A stretch of 64,000 bases of DNA, from NCBI RefSeq assembly GCF_015291665.1, contig NZ_CP030048.1, forward strand, positions 4,898,001 through 4,962,000. The letters are read 5' to 3'. This stretch comes from Bradyrhizobium sp. CCBAU 53338. Lineage in GTDB: Bacteria > Pseudomonadota > Alphaproteobacteria > Rhizobiales > Xanthobacteraceae. Shown piece after piece: positions 32,101-44,100 of the stretch (its first letter is position 1; every line of letters starts with the position of its first letter). The notes below the pieces were generated by a model that saw nothing but the letters and a program-made list of their open reading frames with translations, was not told the DNA's origin and did no database searches. The position numbers were made by a program, and so were the translations under genes.

Positions 32101-35100
32101 GATGCGCCAACCACGATGTTCTGGTTGGTCGTGATGTTGGTGTTGGCGAAGGCCGCGGCGGCGACGAAGGCAACGCCGTAGGTGTTGGCGTTGGACGAGG
32201 TGTTGGCGGACGACATGGTGTAGGTGCCGGCCCCGATCGTGCCGAACGAGGTGATCCACACCTGGTCCGCCGTGGCCGAGGACGGTGATGTCAGCGCGCC
32301 GGAATCAAAGGCCGTGGCCGAGCCGATATTGATGTTGTTGTCGACATCTGCGTGCAGCGACGACGAGACGCCGGCGCCTTCGATCCCGCCGCCGGTGACC
32401 AGCGTCACGCGGTCGGTGCCGGTGATCGTGCTGGTGGCGAGCATCTTGATGTTGCCGGGGTTCGAGACCGTGTCGGTGCCCGTGGCGATGTGGGTGTTCT
32501 TGCCGATATCGACGGTCGTCACGCCGGTCAGCGTGATGGCGCTGGTGGCGCCGACGCCGTTGATGCCGCCGCCGGCGCCCGCATTGGCGCTGGAGCCGGT
32601 GCCGACCTCGTTGAAGATGTTGTTGGCCGTGATGGTCAGGTCGGGGGCGCAATCCGAGACGTCGCAATGGCCGGGGCTGGTGCCCCTCACCCCGATCGTA
32701 TTGTTGATGCCGATCCCCGCCGTCACCACCGAATTGGCGTTGTGGGTCGACGCCGCGCCGCTGGCGCCATAGGCGGCGGCCTGCCCGGTGTCGGCCATCG
32801 TCGTGTAATTGTCGATGTGGGTGGCAAGGATCGCCAGCGACGCCACCGAGATGAAATTGTCGGAACTGGAGGTCGTGGCGCCGCGGTTGCCGTTACCGAT
32901 GCCGGCGATGACGGTCGAACTGTCCGACGTGTTCGCCGAGGCGCCGTTTCCGGAGACAAAACCGCCGCTGCCGGACAGCGCGTGAACGTAGTTGTTGTCG
33001 GTGCCGATGGCGGAGATCTTCACCACGCCCGTGTTGGAGGCGTCCGTGTTGTTGCCGATCGTCGCGGTCGTTGTCGTGCCCGAGGTCGCATTGGCCACCA
33101 CCACGCCGACCGCCAGGATTCCCGCCGCCGCGATACCGGTGGCATTGGCGCTCTGGCCGGTGGTGTTCTGGGCGAGAACCGTGACGTTACCGGACGACAG
33201 CGTGACGTCGTCACCGATCGTGGCGGCAACGCTGGACGAGTTGGAGGCAAGCGACGCCGTTGCCTGGAGCCCGAGAAGAACAGCGCCGGAGGCGCCGACC
33301 GCGTTGGTGTAGGCCGCGTTGCCGCCGTCCTGGACGCGCTCGTAGGCCGAGACCGTCACGTTACCGGTCAGCGCGGCGTTGTTCAGCACTTCCGCCGTGA
33401 CCGTTGAGTTCACGGTCGCGGTCGCGACCGAAGCGCCGACGGCGGCAGCGCCTGCGACGACGCCGAGCGCATTGGCCTCCGCATCCGGCGTGTCGGTCGC
33501 GGTCATCGTCAGGCCGCTGCTGCCGCTGGTCGTGATGCTGGCGCTGGAGCCGACCCGCGCCGTGACGTTTGCGAGGTCCGTCGCGGAGGCGGTCGATCCG
33601 TTGCCGCTGATGACGCCGCCGGAGGCCGCGACCGAATAGGCCCACAACATGCCGGCGTTGGAGGCGTTCACGCCGAGGCTGGCGGCCGTGATATTGGCGC
33701 CGCCCATCACCTGCGCGGTGACGAGGCTGGTCTTCTGGGCCGACGTGACCGAAGCGCCGACCGCGGCGATGCCGACCGAGGCGCCTTCGGTCTGGGCGCG
33801 CTGCGAAGAGGTGTCGCGGGCGCCGACATTAATGGTGGCGGCGGTGCTGCTGGTTCCCGCGACCTGCCCGCCGATCTGCGCGGTGACCACGTTGGCGACG
33901 TCACCCTCGGCGACGGCTGCATCGCCACCGAAGTAAAGCGCTCCGCCACCGGCGATCGACTGGATGTCGATGGTCCGGCCGGGATGCGCGCCGCCGCTCG
34001 CGTCCTGCACCGTCGCCAGCACGTTGATGGTGGGCGCCACCGCCGTGACGGGGTTGAGGCTCGCAAGGACGTTGCTGCCGACGGTGGCAAAGCCGATCGC
34101 GGCACCGACGCCGGCATTCTTGCCGAAGCCGGCCCCGAGCAGGAACATCTGTGCGCTGGTGGCGCTGGTCGCGCCCACGTCGATTTCATGGGCGATGATG
34201 TGACCGCCGTCGATCTGCGCGGTCACACCGTCGGCACCGCCGTTCAGCGCCGTGCTGACATCGTATGTCGAACTGGCGTGCGCTCCGGACGGAGACCCCA
34301 CGGTGCCGCTCGCGACCGCGTTGCTGCCCTGGTCGGAATTGGTTTCCGAATTGGTTGCGCCCAGGGTGCCGCCGAGCTGTCCCATCTGCTGGGCGAACAC
34401 GGCGCCGTCGGCAAGGTTTACGCCGACGTTGATGATCCCGATCGTCGCGGCAATTCCGGCCGAGCCGCCGATGCCGGCGGTCACCGCGTAGGACGAGACC
34501 TCGCGCGTGCTCTGGCCGACGACGCTCATCGTGCCGGACGAATTCAAATTGCTGTTGCGGGTCTCCGCGACGGTCGAGCTCTGGAAGGAGACGACGTTGG
34601 CCGCAGCGCCGACGCCGACGCCCGCCCCGCTCGCCGCGATCGACAGCGCGCCGGCGATCTCCATGATGGTCACGGTCTCGGTCCCGCTGACCGAGATCGC
34701 ACCGACCGAACCGCCGCTCACCGACTGCACAGTCGTGTCGTAAATTCCGGAGATCGTCGTGTTGTTGGCGATTTCGATATTCGCCATGCCGGCGATGGCG
34801 GCGGTGCCGCCCGTTGCCGCGCCGCCGACCGAATAAGCTTGGAAATTATCCGTGGTCGAGGCCGAGACGTCGAGGGTACCGGTGCTGGCAAGGTTGATCG
34901 CCGTGGTATGCGTCCCCGTGCTGTTGCCGCGATAGTGGAACTCGTCGCCGATATAGGCCTCGGTGGTGTTGGCGCTGACCTGCACCAGGAACGCGGCACC
35001 GATGGCGGCCTGGCTGCCATAGGCGCCGCTGCCGTTGGCCGAGGCGATGCCCGTGCTGTCGGCGGCCCTGACGGACAGCGACGTGGCGGTGAGCGCGCCG

Positions 35101-38100
35101 CCATCGACATAGGCTTCGGTGGTCGCCTTGAAGACGTTGAGCCCGACCGAGCCGCTGTTGAAGCCGAGCGCGATCGAGGAGGCATCCTGCTCCGCATTGG
35201 ACTTGACGGTGACGGCTCCGACCGCAGGTGCGCCGGCGATGATGTTGCCGATCGTTGCATTGGTGATGGTGGCGTACGTCTTGCGCGCCATCGTCGTGCT
35301 GACGATGGTGGCGCCGCCGGCGGCGCCGCCGCCACCGGTGACCGCTGCGACGCCGACGCCGAACGTTCCCGAATAGGAGAAGCTGCTGGCCGCGACGTCG
35401 ATTTGCGGCGCCGGCGTGGTACTGGTCAGCCGCGTGTCGATGCCGGCACTGTCGATATAGGCATTCGTCGTTCCCTGCATCACGTTCACGATCGGGTTGA
35501 TCATGATTGCGATGCTGCTGCCCAAGGCGAGGCCGGCGACGTTGGCAACCACCGCCTGGTGCGAGCTGGCAACGACGGCAAGACCCTTCACCGATTCCTG
35601 CGTCTCGCTGAGATCGGGAATATCGTCGGTCGGCGCGCTGAACCCGCCGATATTGAACGCATGCGCGAGCGTTCCGCTGTTGACCGACAGGACGTCCGAC
35701 GAACTGGTGCCGAGCGCGTCGACCATGGTGGCCGCCCCGCTGATATAGGCCGACGTGCTGCCGTTGATCGAGTTGGTGACCATCGAGCCACCGCCGCCGG
35801 CCGCGCCCTTCGAGATCGCGAAGGCGCCGGCAAATACGGCGATGCCGTCGGTGTTGTCGGCGAGCACGCCGACATTGTTGGTGGCGAGCACATCGGCGCC
35901 GCCGCTGATGCTGGCGGTGACGTTGGTGCCCATCACATTGGTCGCAACCGATCCTGCAAGGCCGATCTGCGAGGACAAGGCCACGCCGACGGCAACCGTC
36001 GAGATGGTGGCGTTCGAAGCAGCGCTGACGTCAACGTCGCCGCCGGCGACGATCTTCGCGCCCGTGACGTTGGCGTTGAGCTGATTGCTGATCTCGCTGT
36101 AGACGATCGAAAGACCGGCGGCGCTGCCCTGGGTCGAGGCGCCCCCGACTGCCGCCGTGGAGGTGATCGCAGAATTGTCGAGCGCCCGGACGCTGACGTT
36201 GCCGGCGTTCACCACCGTATTTGCGGGGGTCGAGTTGCCGTCGCCGATCGCCGCCGAGACGTCGTTCCTGATGGTGCTGACGACGACGCCGCCCTGCCCG
36301 GCAAACTGCCCGGTCGCAAGACCAAATCCGACCGCGACGGACTGGATCTTCGAGGAATCTTCCGCTGACACCAGCGCGCTACCGCCCGTCGCGGTCATCA
36401 GCGTCTGGGTGATGTAGGCCGAATGGGTGGTGGAAATGGCATCGGCGACGATGGCTACGCCGATATTGTTCTTGCCGGCCTGGACGAAGCCGGCGACCGA
36501 CATGATCGCCGCGCCCGGCCCGGCCCCGACGCCGCCGTTGAGCGCGGCGCCGCTGAAATCGACGCAAGCCTGCGGGCCGTTCGGAGTGCTGCAATCGTCC
36601 TGCGCGACCTGGCCGTTGTTCGTGCTGCTGGCGAGGTTATGGAGCGCTGTATCGAGATCGGAGGCGTCGCCGCTTTGGGCACTGACGATGACGGTGCCGC
36701 CGGCCGACATCGTAATGGTGCTGCCGCCGACATAGGCCGCAATCGTCGGGCTGATCACGTCGATGACGATGGCGCCCGCCAGGCCGTTGCCACCGAGGCC
36801 GCCCGAAGCCGCGCCGGCCGCAATCACGGCCGCGTCGTCGCCGATCACGGCCAGCGTGTTGAATCCGTTGACTTGCGAATTGGTGATGTGGGCATCGACG
36901 GCCTTGCTGCCGCCGGGATCGCGAATTTCCGCGTAGGTCAGCGCCAGGCCGATGCTGCCGCTGCTGCTGCTGGTGCTGCCGGACAGATACAGCGAGCCGC
37001 CCCCGATCGCGATGTTGCTGGTCTGGTAGGCGTTGACGTCGAGCGCGTTCGACGTCCCGGCAGTGACGCCGGTCATGTTCGAGTTGTCGATATAGGCCGT
37101 GGTGCTGTCGGAGATCAGCGCGACCGAGGCCGCGACCGAGGCCGCAATCCCGGTGCGGGTCGCGGTCAGCCCGAGCGCGACCACGGTTTCCGAACCGCCG
37201 GTCAGTGCGGTGACGCTGGCACTGGCTTCGTCGCTCATCGTCGTGTTAGCGATGAAGGCGGTCGTCGAATTCTGCGAAATCGCGACCGCGATGGTTCCGT
37301 CAACGGCGGCGCTCGGGTTGCTGCTGCCGGCAAAATTGAGCGCGGCTGCGCCGGAGCCGTTGTCCAGAATGGTGTAGTTCAGCGCCTCGACCTGCACGAA
37401 CGGCGCAGCGCCGACCGCGTAGGGATTGGTCTGATTGATCGTGACGCCGGAAACATAGGCCGTGGTGTCGATCCCGGTCTGCGAGACCGCCGAACTGCCG
37501 GCGATATCGATGCTGAAGCTCGGCGACTTGCTGCCGGACTTGGACGCAGCGGCCGCCGCGGCCCGGTTGAGCTGGCTTGCCACGGACGTCCCGAATATGC
37601 CGGTTGAACCCGACAGGATCGACTTGGCCTTGGTCGCCGAGCCCACCTGGGCGAACGGATCGGATTCCACCACCGCGACCGAAGCAACCGTGAGGCGGCC
37701 GGCGGTTGCGGCGCGCACCGTCAGCGCACTGCTGGTGATATCGCCGCCGTCGGCGGATGTGGCGCCGCCGTCGTCACCGCTGAACGTCTGGATGTCGCTG
37801 TGATTGTCGCCGATATAGGCGGCCGTGTCCGCGTCGACCGTCAGATAGGCGACCGCGAGGCCGACGCCGGAGGTGGTGCTGAGCTGGATCGCGCCGGCGA
37901 GCGACAGCACCGAGATGTTCTGATAGGCCTCGACATCGATCGTCGCCGCCATGACCGTGGCACCCGAGCTGATCGAGGCGTGGGTCTCGTTGTCGATGAA
38001 GCCGAGCGAGGTCAGGCCGTTGAGCGCGATGCTGCCCGACGACGAACCCGACGTCGGCGCGATCGCAAACATCAGGTCGGTCGTGATGGCGGTGACGGCG

Positions 38101-41100
38101 ATGTCCTTGGCACTGAGCATGACGCCGTTGGAAACGCCGGCGTTGGTATTGCTGCTCGAGATGATGAGGTTGAGCGAGCCGCCGGCTGCCACCCCGCCGG
38201 AATCCGCTCCGGGCATCAGCACCAGAGGCCCGAACACGCCGCCGATGTTGATCGAGTTGTTGGTCGCCGTCGCCGAAACGGTGACGTTGCTGGCAAAATT
38301 CACCGTCAGGCCGTTCTGGCTGCCGTCGGCCACCTGCGTCGACCAGGCACCCGTCGTGGTCTTGTTCGACGTCAGGCTCGCGCCGCTCGCGATCCATGCC
38401 GTGGTGTTGTCGGTATTGCCGAAATAGGCGAACGAGCCGGAGACGCTGGCCGTGCTCCCGCCGCTCGCGGTCGCGTCGGCATAGGTGGTGACGACGTTGT
38501 TGACCGCGCCGAAGTTCGCGTTGAGATGGCTGAGCGTCTCGCTCAGCCCGTCCCACTGGCCCCAGGTGTTGGTGTTCGGCAATTCTGTATCGGCCGACAC
38601 CGCGATCCGCGATGCGTCGACAATGACATCCTGACCGACATAGGCATTCGAATTGTGGTTATAGCTGCCATAGGCAACCGCAGCGGCGATGGTGCCCGCT
38701 TCGGGCTTGTTCGGATTGCTGACGGTGACCGAGGACGACGAATTGTTGCGGATCTGGTCGTCGATCACCCGGCTGACGACGCTGACGTCGCCCGCGGAAT
38801 AGATCGACGGAGCGTTGCCGCCGCCGATCGCGGTAATCTCGGCATTGGCCGACTGGTTGCTGGTGGCAAGCGACAGCGAGCCTGCGACCTTCAACGGAAA
38901 TTCGATCGACACCAGCGGGGACATCAGGGCGCCGATAACGCCGGCGGACACCTTCCCGAGACCGGCGATGCCGAAGGTGATCGCGCCGACCAAGGCCGGC
39001 TGCCCCAGCGTTACGGACGCACTGACCGCGTTCTTGCTGGTATCCGAAAACGCCGAGACCTGCACCGGGCCCGGCGCCGCCGCGCTCGAACTGCCGACGT
39101 CGGCGCCGAGGATCGCAGTTGCCACGCTGCTGACATTGCTGACGGCGGCGACTGCGCCGACGCCACCGGAGCCGGTCGTCGGGTTGAAGGCGAACGCCGT
39201 GGCGCTGGTCGAGAACGAATTGCCGTTTCGCGCGGTGACGCTGATGCCGCCGGCGCCGGCGCTGATATTGGCGCGGCTGTTCACGATGGCCTGGGTCTGG
39301 ATGTCGGCCTGGCCAACGGCCACGGTCGTGATGAACTGCCCCGCCGTCGTGATGGTCAGCGCTGACACATCCAGCGTGGCATCATTGGCGGCAGCGACCC
39401 GCAGCGATCCGCCGGCTGCGATCGTCGCATGATCGGCGACGGTCACCGAGACGTTCGCCTTCACGCTGCCGACCACGACGGAGGCGCCGAACGGCGAAAT
39501 CGCGCTCACAGCGACGACGGGATCTGCCGCCGTCTCCGACCCCGTTGCCGTGATCGCGACGTTGCCGGATCCCGAGATGTTGGCGTACGAATTGATCGCC
39601 ACCGTTGCGGTCGATTCGCCGGCGACGTAGCCGCCATTGACGCCCAACCCGGCGAGCAACACGCCGATCGTGGCCAAATACCCAAAGGCGTTGCTGGTGA
39701 AGTTCGACGACGCCGACGAGTTGGCGGCAATGGTAACGTTGCCGCCAGTGATCGTTGCCGCGTCGACCGCGATGCTGGTGGTCGAACTTGCAAGGCCCGA
39801 AATCAGGCTGGTGCTCCAGGCCGCGGACAGCGTGACGTCACCGTCGGTGAAGGTGCTGCCGCCGGAATTGATCGCCTTGGCCAGGATCTGGGCACCGGTC
39901 GCGACCGTGATGATCGGCGCGTCGAGCTCGATTCCCAGCGCATTGTGCGTAGAGTGAGACTGCGCGTTGAGGAAGCGGGTGTCGATGATGCCAGACGCTG
40001 CGACGTTGATCTGCTTGTTCGCCGATATCGTCAGCTTGGTCGCGTTGGCCGACGCGAGAATCAGCGCCGCGATCTGGCTGTTGCTGACGAACGCATAGTC
40101 CGGCGTGTTCGGATTGCTCGCCGCGATGACGATGTTGTCCTCGTTGAAGCCGAACCCGACCGTGACCGCATTGATGGACGCGCCGGACACGACGTTCAGC
40201 GTGGCGCCGGACAGACCCACTGCGATGCCGTTGCCGGCGGTGATGGATGCCGTCGATGCCAGCGTCAGGCCATGGGACCCAGCCGACAGCGCGAAGGTGC
40301 CCGCGCTCATGGCGGCAACATAGTTGGCGATGACGTTGTTCGACAGGATGCCGCCTGAGCCGTTGCTGCCCGACGAACTATTGACCGTCAGGTCTTCGTC
40401 GAAGGCGAAGATCACCGTGCCGTTGGCGCCGGCCGAGAGCGTCGCTCCGTTCGCAACCGTGATCAGGTTGGAACTGAGCAAGACCGTGCCGCCCTTGACG
40501 GTGCCGCCGACGCTGACGAGACCCGAGCCGCTGCCGGCTGCATTCAGGGTGACCGTGCCGGACGTGTAGCTCGTGCCGCTGTTGACCGCGAGCGCAACCA
40601 CCTTGCCCAGCGCGGCGACCGTGATCGTCGGCGCGGTCAGCAGCAGGTTCACCGAATTGCCGGTGGACACGTTGTTGCTCATCTGGGTGCCGTCGACGAC
40701 GCCGGTACCGTCGACCGTGATCGACGACGACGCCGACAGTTGCAGCGTGCCGATGCCGTGCATCGCGGTGACATAGCGCGCCACCGTCGCATTGGAGACG
40801 AACCCGGACGCGGCATTGTTTGTCGACGTGCCGGCATCGCCGACGAACATGGCGGTCGCGGCGCCGGTGTTCAGGTTGATCTGCGAAGCGGTCAGTTGCA
40901 GCGGCGTTTGCGCGTTGATCTGCGCCCCGCCGCTGGAGGCGGCGTTGATGTTGATGACGCCGGCACTGCCCGCGTTCAGGAGGATGGTGTTGCCGCTCAC
41001 GGTGCTGTTGGCCGCGAAGGTCAGTGTCGGCGCGGAAAAGTTCAGGTTGCGGGAGCTTCCACCGGCGACGACGGCGCCGTTGTCGATCGAGATCGAGCTG

Positions 41101-44100
41101 CTGGCGGAAAGCCCGAACGTGCTCGACCCGGCGAGCGCGGCCAAATAGCTCGCGATCCTGGCGTTGGAGAGGAAGCCTGCGTTGGCGGCGTTCTGGTCGC
41201 TGGACGGACCGACATAGATCGCGCTCTGTCCGTCGTTGAACGTCACGAGGCCGCCGTTCAACGTTCCGGCACCGACAGTGATGTTCGACGAGGTCAGCGA
41301 GATGTTGCCGGCCGTATAGAACGTGCTGCTGGAATTGACGACGTCGGAGCGCACGGACGCGCCGGCGGCAATGCCGATGGTCGGCGCGGCAAGGACGATG
41401 TTCGCCGGCGCTCCATTGCTAACCCCTCCGCTCTGATGGCGGACGTCGATGACGCCGGCGGCATCGACCGCGATCGACGACGCGCCGGATATCCTGAAGG
41501 TCTCGATCGGGCCGGCGGCGAGATAATTCGCGATCGTTGAATTCGTCAGATTGACGGCGGCATCCGCGGCGACATCGCCGATCACGACGTCGGCGGCGCC
41601 GTTGGTGAGGCTGAGCGTGGGCGCGACCAGGTGCAGCGGCGTCGCCGACGAAATCTGGGCACCGCCGATCCGGCTGGCGTCGATGTTGAGGTCGTTGCCG
41701 GCCAGCAGGGACACGGCATTGCCGCTGACGCTGCTGCCGCCTGCGAGCGTGATCGACGGCGCGCTCAGCGTGACGTCCAGATTGCCGCCGCTGATGACGC
41801 CCGCCGCGCCGACGGCCAACGAGACCGTCGAGGACAAATTCATCTTGCCGCTGCCGTTGAGTGCGGCGACGTATTGCTGCACGCTGGTGGCGTCGTTGAC
41901 CGAGAATGCCGATTGCAGGGCGTAGTTGACCACCGCGCCCGCGACCGGGTCGCCGTCGTTGACGCCCGGCGCCGAAAACGCCGCCCCCGTCGCGACCGAG
42001 ATGTTCGGCGCCTGCAGCGTGATCGCCGCCGTGCCCAACGGAACCGACGAGGCGATCGTGGCCTGCGCGCCAACATTCACGGTCGAACCGGCCCAGAGGT
42101 CGACATTGTCGCCGACGATTGCGCCATTGGCCGCGACGACGCCGCTCGAGGAACCCGTCGCGTCGAACCTGACGTTGCCGCCGACATAGGTCGTCGTGCC
42201 GTCGGCATTGACCGCACCGGCGAGAATTTGACTGCCCTGCGATGCGGTGATCGACGGGGCGGTCAACACGACGTTTTGCGAATTCGCGGCGGCAAACCCG
42301 TCGGAATCGCGAATGCGGGTGTCGATGACGGCGGTCGCACCCAGCGTGACCGAGGCGCCGGCCTGCAACGTGGTGATGCCGCCGGCCAGCGTACCGGCCA
42401 CCGAAACGGTGCCCCCGGACGTGCCGGTGGCATCGAGGGTGATGTCTCCGGTCGTGAAGGCCGAGTCGGAATCGTTGATCGCCTTGGTCAGGACCTGGCC
42501 GCCGGCCAGAATGCTGACGGTCGGCGCCTTCAGCGTCACGCCGAGCGAGCTTGCGGTGGAAAGGCCGCCGCTGATCTCGCGGGTATCGACGATGCCGGTG
42601 GCGTCCACGATGATGGAGGTTGCCGCGCTCACGGTCAGATCGCCTGCCCCGTTCATCGCGGCGGCGTACCGGGCAATCGTCGCGTTCGAGATGAACCCTG
42701 TTGCGGTCCTGTTGGCCGAGACGGTGCCGTCGCCCACGATCGCAGCAGCCGTGCTGGTCAGCATAAGGTGCGCGGCATTGAACTGCAGCGCGGTATTCGC
42801 CACGACCTGCGCGCCACCATTGGCGGCAGCGTTGACGTTGATGGTGCCGCTCACGCCGGAATCCAGCAGCACCGTATCGCCGCGCACGTAACTGCCGGCC
42901 AGCAGGGTCAGCGTCGGCGCGCTCAGGGTGACGTTGAGGCCGCCGGCGCCGGCGTCGACCCGGCCGTGCTGGTCGATCGTGATCGAATTGCTCGCCAGCA
43001 GCGTGAAGGTGCCGGTACCGTTCAGGGCCGAGATCGCGGCCGCGACCGTCGCGTTCGACATGTTGACATTGGCATCGCCCTGCGAGGCGTCTCCGATGAC
43101 GATGTCGACGGGATCGAGAACCAGCGTGCCGTGCCTGCCGTTCGGCGCCGCCAGATCGATCTGGACCTTGTCGCCGATATCGAACCTGCCGTCGGCGCTG
43201 AGGTCGACCAGACCGCCATTGCCCCTGGCGGCGCCGGCATCGATCTTCGCGCCGCTCCTGACGGTCATGTCGCCTTGCGTCTTCAGCGTGATGTTGCCGG
43301 CATCGCCGGTCCTGCTGGCGGTAGCGAGCCTGGCGTTCTTGCCGACTTCGATGCCGTTGCCGGCCGTGACGGTGATGTTGCTCGGCGTCGTGGTCTTGCT
43401 GCGCGCGGTCAGCCGCCCGTTGACCGTCGCCTTGTTGACGGCGCCGATATGGATCGAGCCGTTGGAGACGGTGATGGCGCTGGCGCTGCGCAGGCCCTTC
43501 GAATTGACCGACGCCGCGAACTTCGCGGCGTGATCGAGATTGGCGATGTCGCGCTGGCTCGCGCCGCCGACCAGCACGTTCTGCCCGGTCAGGCGAACGC
43601 CGTCGATGGCGTTGATCCGGCCGTAGATCCTGATATTGCCGTCAGGCGAGACCGGGAACGAGCCCGCCATCAAATTGCCGACCGCGGTGCCGTTGACCGC
43701 GCCACCCGGGCCGATCAGGCTGTCGGTGAACTCGCGCGTCGGCGTCGAGACGTTGAGGCTGCCGACATTGACGGTGCCGCTGCGGCCGACGACAAAACCC
43801 TTGGGATCGGCGAAGTAGACGTTACCGCCGATCGCCCCGTTCATGTAGGAGTTCAGCGTGCCGTTGACGTAGACGGGGGCGTCGCGAACGATGTTGACGA
43901 GGTTCTGCGTGCCGGTCGGCAGTTGCAGATTGACGGTGTTGCCCTGCCCGACGCCGAACTGCGAGAACGAGTTGAAGGCGTTGGCGCCCGACACCGTCGA
44001 CGTCGTGACGTTGGTGACGCTGCCGGAGGTCTGCAGGCTCGTACCGGTGCGCCCGTCCGGAACGATGACGTTCGCCGTCTGCGCCTGAAGGCGGACGCTG

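Noticed and set aside
20970..42900. Two RGD tripeptides in the adhesin (near residues 441 and 7744)
   Set aside because: Two RGDs are expected by chance in 8010 residues, and nothing around them resembles an exposed integrin-binding loop.
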